Source: Alphaproteobacteria bacterium (GTDB lineage Bacteria; Pseudomonadota; Alphaproteobacteria; Sphingomonadales; Sphingomonadaceae). From it: a stretch of 11,179 nt of DNA. Every line of letters begins with the position of its first letter. The first letter of the stretch is position 1. The stretch lies in assembly GCA_028293005.1 (NCBI GenBank), contig JAQGLH010000364.1:1-11179 (forward strand), written 5' to 3'. Positions 1 through 5,720 of the stretch are shown here, piece by piece. The notes below the pieces were generated by a model that saw only the letters and a program-made list of their open reading frames with translations, ran no database searches and was not told where the DNA came from. Both the position numbers and the translations under genes were made by a program.

Positions 1-1096
1 CCGAGCGCGTGTCGACGCTGACCTCGACCGACATTCCGGGGACGAGCAGGCTGCGCGTGCGCGGCCCCGCGTCGATGCTGATACGCACCGGAACGCGCTG
101 CACGATCTTGGTGAAGTTGCCGGTCGCATTCTGCGGCGGCAGCAGCGAGAATTGCGCCCCAGTCCCCGGCGACACGCTTTCGACGCGGCCATGCAGCGCG
201 ATGCCTTCGAGCGCATCAACCGAGATCGTCGCCGGCTGGCCGACGCGCAGCAAAGCGAGCTGCGTCTCCTTGTAATTGGCCTCGACGTAGAGGCGCTCGG
301 TCGGGACGATCGTCATCATTCGCAAGCCGGGCTGGACGAACTGGCCGGGCTCGACATTCTTGTTTCCGATCCGGCCGGCGGTGGCGGCGCGGACCATCGT
401 CGAACCGAGATTGACGTCGGCGGCGGCAAGCTGCGCCTCGGCGGCGCGGCGTTGCGACAGCGCCTGGCCGATTTGCGCCTGGAGCGTGCCGATCCGCCGC
501 TCGGCGGCGGCGAGTGCGGCACGTGCGCCTGCCGCCTGCGATTCGGCCTGGTGTTGCTGGCTGCGCAGGGACGCGAGCCGCTCGCCGGTCTCGGCGCCCG
601 TCGCGGCGAGCGGCGTGTAACGTGCGACCTCCGAACGGGTGAAGCGAACGCCGTTTTCTGCGAACGCGAGCTGCGCGCGCGCCTGGCTGATCTCGGCCTG
701 CTGCTCGCGGATCTGCGCGCGAATGCCCGCAGCGCCGGCCTCGGCGACGCCGATCTGCGCCTGGGCCTGCTGCGCCTGCGCACGGTAATCGCGCGAGTCG
801 ATGCTGAGCAAAGGATCGCCGCGCTTGACCCGCTGGTTGTCGATCACGAAGACACGCTCGACATAGCCGCCGACCTTGGGCGCGACGATCGTGGAGTCGC
901 TTTGGACGTAGGCGTCGTTGGTGCTCTGCTGATAACGGCCGTAGCTCGAATAACGCAGGTACCAGAGCGTCCCGAGCACCACCACGACGGCGAGCAACGC
1001 AAGCAGGATCAGCCGCGTTCGGGGACTGACGCGCGATCGGCGCCCGTTGCCAGACTCGATCGATCCGGCCTCACCGGCGTCGGCTTCCACCGCCAT
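1..1096 (-). CDS. HlyD/EmrA-family membrane fusion protein (3' end outside window)
   Basis: This is the periplasmic adaptor subunit of a multidrug efflux pump of the EmrAB type; it would link an inner-membrane transporter to an outer-membrane channel. From the ATG at 1096, 365 codons are visible and the frame is still open at the left edge. Residues 1-27 are a cytoplasmic tail, 28-48 a single membrane anchor, and 57-100 a first lipoyl half carrying the family signature STNDAYVQSD and VAPKVGGYV. A long Ala/Gln/Arg-rich coiled-coil hairpin spans about 103-228. The second lipoyl half follows (VRAATAGRIGNKNVEPGQFV, 235-254), then a beta-barrel region with YVEANYKETQL (270-280). An AGGA lies 9 bases before the ATG; an in-frame GTG two codons upstream is too close to it to be the start. 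The gene is divergent from a marR gene, which suggests repression by that product. The transporter (EmrB-like MFS) would be expected off the left edge. EmrA/HlyD family is sure; the exported substrate is unknown. Confidence 0.93.
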   Translation of the reverse strand, partial: MAVEADAGEAGSIESGNGRRSRVSPRTRLILLALLAVVVVLGTLWYLRYSSYGRYQQSTNDAYVQSDSTIVAPKVGGYVERVFVIDNQRVKRGDPLLSIDSRDYRAQAQQAQAQIGVAEAGAAGIRAQIREQQAEISQARAQLAFAENGVRFTRSEVARYTPLAATGAETGERLASLRSQQHQAESQAAGARAALAAAERRIGTLQAQIGQALSQRRAAEAQLAAADVNLGSTMVRAATAGRIGNKNVEPGQFVQPGLRMMTIVPTERLYVEANYKETQLALLRVGQPATISVDALEGIALHGRVESVSPGTGAQFSLLPPQNATGNFTKIVQRVPVRISIDAGPRTRSLLVPGMSVEVSVDTRS

Positions 1097-1118
1097 GTTC
1101 ACTTGTCCTTTTCGAAGC

Positions 1119-1150
1119 CCCGGCCTTTTCGAGTCCCGGCCTTTTGAAGT
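1119..1150. repeat. 16-bp imperfect tandem repeat in the leader of the membrane fusion gene
   Basis: Two adjacent 16-base units, cccggccttttcgagt (1119-1134) and cccggccttttgaagt (1135-1150), differ at two positions. A partial third copy (tccttttcgaag) lies at 1106-1117, next to the ribosome binding site of the minus-strand gene. The repeats fall in the presumed 5' untranslated leader of that gene. They could arise by slippage or be repeated regulatory sites; the sequence does not decide. Confidence 0.75.
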
Positions 1151-1171
1151 CCGGGGGCGAAATGCTCTCAC

Positions 1172-1198
1172 TTGCCAAAATTCACAAGCCCATATATT
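1172..1198 (+). promoter_or_regulatory. Candidate sigma-70 promoter of marR
   Basis: A -35-like TTGCCA (1172-1177) and a -10-like TATATT (1193-1198) are separated by 15 bases, shorter than the preferred 17. Transcription would start near 1205, leaving a leader of about 9 bases before the ATG at 1214. The -10 box runs directly into the palindrome at 1198-1209, the arrangement expected for autorepression by a MarR protein. The assignment is by eye. Confidence 0.45.
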
Positions 1199-1209
1199 GA
1201 GGGCCCTCA
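1198..1209. promoter_or_regulatory. 12-bp perfect palindrome, candidate MarR operator
   Basis: TGAGGGCCCTCA is a perfect palindrome placed between the -10 box and the marR start codon, inside the divergent intergenic region. MarR dimers typically bind palindromes of this size that overlap their own promoter. The GAGGG of the left arm (1199-1203) also lies 10 bases before the ATG and could act as the ribosome binding site. Operator function is an inference from position and symmetry. Confidence 0.5.
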
Positions 1210-1213
1210 TTAA

Positions 1214-1654
1214 ATGCCAGACCGCGACAGCCTCTCAACCGAATACGCACGGGTTTTTTTCCGTATGCACCGGCTTATCGATCGCCGAATGGCGGCGAAC
1301 GGTGCTTCGTTTGCGCGGACCAAGCTATTGATCTTCGTCGACCGGCATGGTCCGGTGCGGGCGGCCGATATTGCCGAGTCGCTCGCGCTCGCGCCACGCA
1401 CGGTGACCGAGGCGATCGACCGTCTCGAACAGAGCGGCCTCGTCCGGCGCGAGCCCGACACCAAGGATCGGCGGGTCAAATGGATCTCGATCACGGATCC
1501 CGGCCGCCAGGCGATCGCCGAAACCGAGCCGCTCCGCCGCCGCTTCGTGGACCAGATCTTCGGCGCGCTGAGCGAGGCCGAACGTGCTGCGCTGCGGAGC
1601 ACGCTGACCAAGCTGGCCGGCGCCCTCGACGAGCAGGAAGCAGCCGAAGGCTAA
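1214..1654 (+). CDS. MarR-family winged-helix transcriptional regulator
   Basis: A 146-residue protein of normal length for MarR repressors, which bind DNA as dimers and are usually released by small phenolic or drug-like ligands. The N-terminal helix (about 8-28) and C-terminal helices (about 103-138) would form the dimer interface. The helix-turn-helix covers about 48-75 (VRAADIAESLALAPRTVTEA, then IDRLEQSGLV). The wing is about 78-93, with the characteristic basic turn DTKDRRVKWISIT. The ATG at 1214 is chosen because the helical start fits the family and a GAGGG lies upstream. It is divergent from the membrane-fusion gene at 1-1096, so its most likely job is to repress that efflux operon and itself through the palindrome just upstream. 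The ligand cannot be told from sequence. Confidence 0.93.
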   Translation: MPDRDSLSTEYARVFFRMHRLIDRRMAANGASFARTKLLIFVDRHGPVRAADIAESLALAPRTVTEAIDRLEQSGLVRREPDTKDRRVKWISITDPGRQAIAETEPLRRRFVDQIFGALSEAERAALRSTLTKLAGALDEQEAAEG

Positions 1655-1668
1655 CCGGCTACAGGAGA

Positions 1669-1697
1669 TTTTCAGCGCTCCCACTATATGCTATAAT
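1669..1697 (+). promoter_or_regulatory. Strong candidate sigma-70 promoter for the 35-codon ORF
   Basis: TTTTCA (1669-1674) and a perfect TATAAT (1692-1697) are separated by exactly 17 bases. The predicted transcription start is near 1704, giving a leader of about 36 bases before the ATG at 1740. It starts just after the marR stop codon, so the small ORF downstream appears to have its own promoter. It is the best promoter match seen in the window. Confidence 0.6.
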
Positions 1698-1739
1698 CGT
1701 CTCGAGCCATTCACAGAAATGGCCTAAATGAGAGGTGCG

Positions 1740-1847
1740 ATGGAACGGTTCGAACCGACCTTGTGCCAGTGCGGCTTCGGCCTTTTGTGCTGCGCGAGCG
1801 GCGCCGCATTCGCCATCATCGCGGCCGCCTTGCTGATTTTTCGGTAG
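1740..1847 (+). CDS. Putative 35-residue cysteine-rich membrane peptide
   Basis: I do not recognise a family. The ORF encodes 35 residues beginning MERFEPTLCQCGFGLLCC, followed by an uninterrupted hydrophobic stretch (about residues 13-34, ending IIAAALLIF) and a final Arg. It has four cysteines arranged as CxC (9, 11) and CC (17, 18), ahead of or inside a single predicted membrane helix. AGAGG at 1731-1735 lies 4 bases before the ATG, and a near-consensus promoter lies 42 bases upstream. The amphipathic-free hydrophobic helix suggests an inner-membrane peptide; paired cysteines could bind metal or form disulfides, but that is speculation. It could also be a chance ORF. The promoter, Shine-Dalgarno and membrane-like composition together argue for a real gene, and conservation would decide. 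Confidence 0.5.
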   Translation: MERFEPTLCQCGFGLLCCASGAAFAIIAAALLIFR

Positions 1848-1898
1848 CTCCGCCTCCTTCCCGGTTGGGGAGGGAAAGAGGCCGCTCCCGCAAGTGAG

Positions 1899-3224
1899 CT
1901 ATCCGTGCAGCAGCGACCAGCCTGGGGGCAGGTAATCGGTCGACATATAATAATAGAATGAGCAGGTGCCGTCGCGCTCGTAGCTGCCGCCCTTGACGAT
2001 GCCGAACGCGACGGTGCCGTTGAAGATCGGGCCGCCGCTGTCGCCGCTGCGGCAATGCGGGCCTTTGACGGTCACCCACAAAGGCTCGCAGGGACCGCCG
2101 CACAGGTCGCGCGGCGGTGCGTAATCGGTGAGCTCGACCTGCGAGCAGCTGTAGCCCGAGGTCTCGCCGCGATGGCAGACCGCGTCGCCCGCGCGAGTGC
2201 TGCTGTGATTGCGCCAGCTGGTCAGCGTGCGCGCGGCGCGCTTGTCTGTGTCGGCGTAGAAGAGCGGCCTTTGCGCCGCGGGGCTGACGTGGATCTGGAC
2301 GTCCTGGTAGCGTGCGCCCCATTCGCCGACGAAGTCGAGCGGGGTCGCATCGCCGTCGGGATCGAAATAGGTCAAATTGTCGGGGCAGTGCGCGGCGGTA
2401 ATGATGCCGGTGCGCGCGCCATCGGTGACGACGAAGCCGGTCGTGCAGGCGTAGCGCCGACCGCTGCTTTCATAAGCCCCGACGACACGTGATCCGCCTT
2501 CGATCTCGAGATTGACCTGCTTGCGCTGGGTCGGCTCGATCCTGATCGGGACATTGGTCAAGGCCGCGAGCTCCTCCCCGACCTCGGCGAGCGTTCCGAG
2601 CTCTGCGATGTCGTCATCCTTCGCGATCACGACCAGCTCGCCGGTACGCGGATCGAGACCCATGCCGGCGCTCGGCAGCAACGACCGGATCTTGGCCTGA
2701 TGCATTCGGATCGCCGCGACGACCGCGGCGCCGGTTGCCGCCGCGCCGGTGCGAAACACGATCGGCACGTTCAAACCGCCGGCCGCGACCGATTGCGGCG
2801 CGACGGGATCGGTGCCGGTGAGCAGCACGACGATGCGATAGCCGGGCTGGTGCTCGATCGCGATCCCCGCGAGCCGGTCGCTGTACGTCTCGCGGATGCG
2901 GTCGGTTGCAGCGACGCTTTCCTCCTGCGCGCGCAGCCGCCGCATCGCCTCGTCGAGCGCAACCCCGTTCTGCCGCGCATATTCGCCCGCATCCTGCGCG
3001 AGTGCCTCGATCCCGCTCTGCACATGGGGGATTGCGGCTAAGCCGTGAGGGACGGGGGGCAACGCGGAATCAGCCGAAACTGGCGGCGGCTGGAGGAGCA
3101 TCGATCGGTGGAGCGGGGGCTGGACATCCCCGGGCTGGGCAATCGCGGGCTGGGCGAGTGCAATCGCCAGCGCCGCCGCGAGCAGGGGCGCCGAGACAAT
3201 GCGTCGGATGGATGGCAGCGGCAT
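1899..3224 (-). CDS. Secreted chymotrypsin-fold (S1) serine protease with pro-region
   Basis: A 441-residue preproprotease that would cut proteins outside the cytoplasm. Residues 1-30 are a signal peptide (RRIVSAPLLAAALAIALAQPAIAQ, cut near 30). A Pro-rich linker (31-60) and a pro-region (about 65-230) follow; its segment MGLDPRTGELVVIAKD (188-203) resembles the pro-domains of alpha-lytic protease and streptogrisin, which act as folding chaperones. The catalytic domain (about 238-441) has the His in IITAAHC (H279), a probable Asp in RYQDVQIHV (D308) and the Ser in GDSGGP (S396). Cys260/280, 350/360, 375/379 and 391/421 are placed to form disulfides. The ATG at 3224 has an AGGAGG just upstream and opens the signal peptide; a frame extending to 3575 lacks these and would run across the start of the next gene. 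Substrate specificity is not determined. It is monocistronic and convergent with the small ORF ending at 1847. Confidence 0.9.
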   Translation of the reverse strand: MPLPSIRRIVSAPLLAAALAIALAQPAIAQPGDVQPPLHRSMLLQPPPVSADSALPPVPHGLAAIPHVQSGIEALAQDAGEYARQNGVALDEAMRRLRAQEESVAATDRIRETYSDRLAGIAIEHQPGYRIVVLLTGTDPVAPQSVAAGGLNVPIVFRTGAAATGAAVVAAIRMHQAKIRSLLPSAGMGLDPRTGELVVIAKDDDIAELGTLAEVGEELAALTNVPIRIEPTQRKQVNLEIEGGSRVVGAYESSGRRYACTTGFVVTDGARTGIITAAHCPDNLTYFDPDGDATPLDFVGEWGARYQDVQIHVSPAAQRPLFYADTDKRAARTLTSWRNHSSTRAGDAVCHRGETSGYSCSQVELTDYAPPRDLCGGPCEPLWVTVKGPHCRSGDSGGPIFNGTVAFGIVKGGSYERDGTCSFYYYMSTDYLPPGWSLLHG

Positions 3225-3247
3225 TCCCCTCCTGTCTGGACGATGCG

Positions 3248-3262
3248 AGCTTGACGCAAGCT
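3248..3262. promoter_or_regulatory. 15-bp inverted repeat upstream of the protease gene
   Basis: AGCTTG and CAAGCT arms (3248-3253 and 3257-3262) flank the spacer ACG, 24 bases upstream of the protease start, in the region between the divergent protease and glycine-zipper genes. It could be an operator or a small leader hairpin. A TTGACG inside it (3251-3256) with TACCAT (3273-3278, 16-base spacing) is a weak plus-strand promoter candidate. Confidence 0.3.
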
Positions 3263-3355
3263 GACCGTGCCGTACCATTTTCCGAGACGCCCATTTTTTA
3301 GAGGAGGCGAAGCCGCGCCGCGTGATCTCGCCCGCCCTCCCTCGCCATGCGTTCA

Positions 3356-3383
3356 TTGCGAGGACAGGAAACATAGCTAGATT
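3356..3383 (+). promoter_or_regulatory. Weak candidate promoter for the glycine-zipper gene
   Basis: TTGCGA (3356-3361) and TAGATT (3378-3383) with a 16-base spacer each match four of six consensus bases. The start site would be near 3390, about 100 bases before the ATG at 3490. The rest of the 265-base gap between the protease and this gene shows no ORF or RNA gene that I can support. Confidence 0.3.
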
Positions 3384-3489
3384 CGCCGCCGGGCCGCAAA
3401 AACCATCGCATCCTGAAGCGCTTGCTTCGACGGGGCGAAGGGGTGGGCTCATGAAATCAGTATCGTTCACATGTAGAAAGGCGTTTCCT

Positions 3490-4005
3490 ATGATCAAGAA
3501 AAGCATCCTTGCGCTCGCAGCGGGGCTCGCGCTCGCGCCGGCGCTGTCGGTGCCGGCCGTGGCGCAGACCAGCACCGAGCAGCGCCGCTGGGATGATGCG
3601 CGTGCCCGCTACGATGCCGAGTTCGACCGCTATCTGGCGGAACGGGACCGTTATACCGAGGCTCGGCTGCGGAGCCGCTCCGATCGCTATCGCGGCGACG
3701 CGGGCTATGATCGCAGCCCCTATGAGACCGATTATGACGCGGCGCGCTATTATCGCGACGGGCCGCAATATGGCGAACGTCGGCTCGGCGCCCAGGACGA
3801 GGTCTACCGCGGCTCGGACGGGCGATATTATTGCAAGCGCAGCGACGGCACGACCGGCCTGATCATCGGCGCCGCGGCCGGCGGCATCCTCGGCAACGTG
3901 ATCGACGGGGGTCGCCACCGCGTCGGGGGGACTTTGATCGGAGGTGCGCTCGGCGCGCTCGCCGGCCGCGCGATCGACCAGAACAGCGATATTCGCTGCC
4001 GCTAA
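3490..4005 (+). CDS. Secreted glycine-zipper 2TM domain protein
   Basis: A 171-residue envelope protein of unknown exact role. Residues 1-26 are a signal peptide (MIKKSILALAAGLALAP, then VPAVAQ). There is no lipobox cysteine, so unlike many relatives it should not be a lipoprotein. The middle (27-118) is charged and rich in Arg, Asp and Tyr (repeated RY and YD dipeptides). The C-terminal part is a glycine-zipper pair typical of the Rick_17kDa_Anti/2TM family: TGLIIGAAAGGILGNVIDGG (122-141) and GTLIGGALGALAGRAID (147-163). Cys115 and Cys170 bracket it and may pair. The ATG at 3490 is chosen for its signal peptide and an AAAGG 8 bases upstream; an in-frame ATG at 3451 would add 13 residues and spoil the signal sequence. 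Such proteins sit at the cell envelope. The following gene also encodes a secreted Gly/Tyr-rich protein, with a probable separate leader. Confidence 0.85.
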   Translation: MIKKSILALAAGLALAPALSVPAVAQTSTEQRRWDDARARYDAEFDRYLAERDRYTEARLRSRSDRYRGDAGYDRSPYETDYDAARYYRDGPQYGERRLGAQDEVYRGSDGRYYCKRSDGTTGLIIGAAAGGILGNVIDGGRHRVGGTLIGGALGALAGRAIDQNSDIRCR

Positions 4006-4011
4006 AGCAGG

Positions 4012-4042
4012 GAGCGGGGCCGGCCTCCGTGCCGCCCCGCTC
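4012..4042 (+). terminator. GC-rich hairpin after the glycine-zipper gene
   Basis: GAGCGGGGC (4012-4020) pairs perfectly with GCCCCGCTC (4034-4042). Three more pairs (GGC/GCC) can form inside if one base is bulged, leaving a six-base loop. It starts 6 bases after the stop codon. No T-run follows, so it may be an inefficient or factor-assisted terminator, or a 3' stabiliser. Its right arm overlaps the tandem repeat at 4036-4075. Confidence 0.45.
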
Positions 4043-4075
4043 GCCAAGCATCTGGCCCGCTCGCCAAGCATCTGG
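4036..4075. repeat. Perfect 20-bp tandem duplication
   Basis: The unit cccgctcgccaagcatctgg occurs twice without a mismatch at 4036-4055 and 4056-4075. It is non-coding and lies between two plus-strand envelope genes. Perfect identity points to a recent duplication, possibly by replication slippage. The first copy also supplies part of the right arm of the hairpin at 4012-4042. Confidence 0.95.
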
Positions 4076-4192
4076 TCGCAAAGCCGAAATTACGGCCGAG
4101 GACAGTTCGTTCGGCCCGCGTTCATGTTCGCGGTGGAAAGTTCATCACGGTTCGCCGCCTGTATTTCCGCGGCAGCCGGACGGGAGGAAGCG

Positions 4193-4594
4193 ATGAGAAT
4201 ATTTTTGACCAAGGCCATGGGCGCACTCGCGATGAGCAGCGCGCTGATCGCCGCAGTGCCGGCCGACGCGCGCTCATGGAGCCGCGGCGGCTACAACGAC
4301 CATCGTGGCGGCTACGGCAGTGCTCGCGGTTACCGCGGCTGGAACCGCGGCTATCACGGAGCCCGCGGCTATTATGGCTATCGCGGCTATCGCGGCTACC
4401 CGGGCTATTATCGCTACGGCGGCTACAACGACGATGCTGGGTTGGCGATCGGCGCCGGCATAATCGGCATCGCGATCGGCGCCGCGATCGCATCGGACCG
4501 GAACGACCGCTACGACCGGCGCTACGACGATCGGCGTTACGATGATCGGCGCTACGACGATCGCTATTATGACGATCAATACTACCGCGACTGA
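4193..4594 (+). CDS. Secreted Gly/Tyr/Arg-rich protein with RYDDR repeats
   Basis: A 133-residue protein of unknown function. Residues 1-27 are a signal peptide (MRIFLTKAMGALAMSSALIA, cut after about ADA). Residues 28-79 are built of short Gly/Tyr/Arg motifs such as GYRGYRGYPGYY. Residues 83-100 (GLAIGAGIIGIAIGAAIA) form a glycine-zipper-like hydrophobic segment. The tail, 103-133, is made of RYDDR-type pentapeptide repeats ending in Tyr/Asp. The composition suggests an envelope or periplasmic protein; the Asp/Arg/Tyr tail could bind metals or polyanions, which is inference. GGGAGG lies 5-6 bases before the ATG at 4193, a strong Shine-Dalgarno that fixes the start over the longer frame upstream. 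The gene follows the glycine-zipper 2TM gene by 187 bases in the same direction, and both share the Tyr/Arg/Asp style and a zipper segment. Confidence 0.8.
   Translation: MRIFLTKAMGALAMSSALIAAVPADARSWSRGGYNDHRGGYGSARGYRGWNRGYHGARGYYGYRGYRGYPGYYRYGGYNDDAGLAIGAGIIGIAIGAAIASDRNDRYDRRYDDRRYDDRRYDDRYYDDQYYRD
4520..4579 (+). repeat. 15-bp coding tandem repeat (RYDDR)
   Basis: Four consecutive 15-base units at 4520, 4535, 4550 and 4565 encode RYDDR, RYDDR, RYDDR and YYDDQ. The copies differ mainly at third codon positions (for example cgctacgacgatcgg against cgttacgatgatcgg), so the array is old and kept at protein level, unlike the perfect non-coding duplications elsewhere in the window. Copy number is likely to vary between strains. 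Confidence 0.85.
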
Positions 4595-4617
4595 GGCGAG
4601 GCGGCTGCGCTGCTAAA

Positions 4618-4642
4618 GTTCCTCCCCGTGCCGGGGAGGAAC
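4618..4642 (+). terminator. Perfect 11-bp hairpin after the RYDDR gene
   Basis: GTTCCTCCCCG and CGGGGAGGAAC form an 11-bp perfect stem with the three-base loop TGC, 23 bases after the stop codon at 4594. No T-run follows on the plus strand. Its position suits termination of the upstream gene; its sequence style also suits a dispersed palindromic repeat. Which of the two cannot be settled from one copy. Confidence 0.55.
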
Positions 4643-4741
4643 AATGCCCCAAATTACCGGTGGCATCGAGCGGCACTTGGCGCCAGTGAGAGGCGCTTGA
4701 TCCTCATGCCCGGGTGACAGATTGCGCCACTGCCTTCGCTT

Positions 4742-4760
4742 CCCGCCCTCGCCGGGCGGG
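4742..4760 (+). promoter_or_regulatory. Hairpin in the leader of the TauE/SafE gene
   Basis: CCCGCCC (4742-4748) and GGGCGGG (4754-4760) form a 7-bp stem with loop TCGCC. It ends 9 bases before the ATG at 4770, where a ribosome binding site would normally lie, and no Shine-Dalgarno is seen. It could limit translation initiation. Further upstream, 4674-4688 holds a near-palindrome (CACT-T-GGCGCC-AGTG) that could be an operator. Confidence 0.35.
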
Positions 4761-4769
4761 CCCAGCTAG

Positions 4770-5516
4770 ATGCTCACCGATCCCTTTTTCTACGCCGTCG
4801 CGATTCCGGCGGTGATCCTGCTCGGCTTGTCGAAGGGCGGCTTCGTCGGCGTCGGCAATGTCTCGATGCCGATGCTCGCCTTGGCGATTTCGCCGCTTGC
4901 GGCGGCGGCGATCCTGCTGCCGATCCTGATCGTCCAGGACGCGGTCGGAATCTGGGCGTTCCGGCGCGATTGGGACGGGCTGGTGCTCAAGGTGATGATC
5001 CCCGGCGCGGCGGTCGGCATCTTCCTGGGCTATCTATTCGCGGCGCGAGTCTCGACCGACGTCGTGCTCGGAGCGGTTGGAATCCTCTCGATCCTGTTCG
5101 CGCTGCACCGGCTGTGGCTCGAGCGCGGCGGCCGGCTGAGCGCGCCCTCCAACTCGCCCGTCTGGCTCGGCTCATTGTTCGGGGCGGCGGCGGGCTTCAC
5201 CAGCCAGATAGCCCATGCCGGCGGCCCACCCTATCAAATGTGGGTGATGCCGCGCCGGTTGCCGCGCGACGTGCTGGTCGGAACGACCGCGATCTTTTTC
5301 GGCGCGGTCAACTGGATCAAGGTTCCGGCCTATTTGGCGCTCGGCCAATTCACGCAGCACAATATGCTCGCCTCGGCCTTGCTGATGCCGGTCGCGATCG
5401 TCTCGACCTTCGCCGGCGTACGCCTGGTGAAGTCGGTGTCGCCCGACCGCTTCTACACTGCCATCTATATCCTGATGCTGCTGGTCGGGCTCAAGCTGAC
5501 CTATGACGCTTTCTAG
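4770..5516 (+). CDS. TauE/SafE-family sulfite/anion exporter
   Basis: A 248-residue inner-membrane protein of the TauE/SafE (DUF81) family, whose members are linked to export of sulfite, sulfoacetate or related anions. About eight hydrophobic segments are visible: roughly 5-24, 31-64 (a long or double span), 72-92, 97-117, 131-151, 168-190, 197-220 and 227-247. The N-terminal span has the family-typical glycine-rich GLSKGGFVGVGNVSMP (19-34). The second half repeats the pattern at AGFTSQIAHAGGPPYQMWVM (141-160), after which comes the conserved GTTAIFF (171-177). The length is normal. A stop codon directly precedes the ATG, so no longer form exists. There is no clear Shine-Dalgarno and a hairpin sits just upstream. 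A sulfate uptake operon lies about 1.7 kb away, but the genes are not co-transcribed, so a shared sulfur role is only a possibility. Confidence 0.88.
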   Translation: MLTDPFFYAVAIPAVILLGLSKGGFVGVGNVSMPMLALAISPLAAAAILLPILIVQDAVGIWAFRRDWDGLVLKVMIPGAAVGIFLGYLFAARVSTDVVLGAVGILSILFALHRLWLERGGRLSAPSNSPVWLGSLFGAAAGFTSQIAHAGGPPYQMWVMPRRLPRDVLVGTTAIFFGAVNWIKVPAYLALGQFTQHNMLASALLMPVAIVSTFAGVRLVKSVSPDRFYTAIYILMLLVGLKLTYDAF

Positions 5517-5520
5517 ACTC

Positions 5521-5608
5521 GTTTTCAGTCAGGTTGCGGTTCGGTGTCTCGTTTTCGTGTGCTGGTCGTGCTATCCGGCTGGTCGGCCGATTCCACCTGA
5601 CTGGAAAC
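5521..5608. repeat. 88-bp segment bounded by 14-bp inverted repeats (MITE-like or leader structure)
   Basis: GTTTTCAGTCAGGT (5521-5534) and ACCTGACTGGAAAC (5595-5608) are inverted copies with 13 of 14 positions matching. The interior of 60 bases is T/G-rich on the plus strand and holds no convincing gene. ACTC lies directly before the left end and again one base beyond the right end, a poor candidate for a target-site duplication. The segment starts 4 bases after the exporter stop codon, so it could instead be a large 3' stem-loop. The rest of the 204-base gap, 5609-5720, shows no gene. Confidence 0.45.
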
Positions 5609-5720
5609 CACTCTGGCTGCTTGCCGCGAAGGCCCGCTAACCGCTTCGGCGCGCGGCGAATTCGATTGCGCGTCAGCGGCAAAGCGCCCACGGGTTGGGT
5701 CAGCTGCAAAGGAAGTATCG

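Noticed and set aside
152..1147. A 331-codon plus-strand ORF opposite the membrane-fusion gene
   Set aside because: Its translation is Arg/Leu/Gly/Asp-rich with no domain, while the minus strand reads as a clear HlyD/EmrA protein. It is a high-GC antisense shadow.
3225..3575. N-terminal extension of the protease frame by 117 codons
   Set aside because: A strong Shine-Dalgarno and a signal peptide start at 3224; the extension would overlap the divergent glycine-zipper gene and bury the signal peptide.
4274..4579. A strongly hydrophobic 101-codon minus-strand ORF that looks like a membrane protein
   Set aside because: It is the reverse reading of the Gly/Tyr/Arg repeat gene; GC-rich codons for Arg, Asp and Tyr read backwards as Val, Ile and Ala. 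The forward gene has a signal peptide and Shine-Dalgarno.
5609..5720. Possible tRNA or small RNA in the gap before the 80-residue protein
   Set aside because: I could not build a cloverleaf or find the T-loop consensus, and no promoter-terminator pair was seen.
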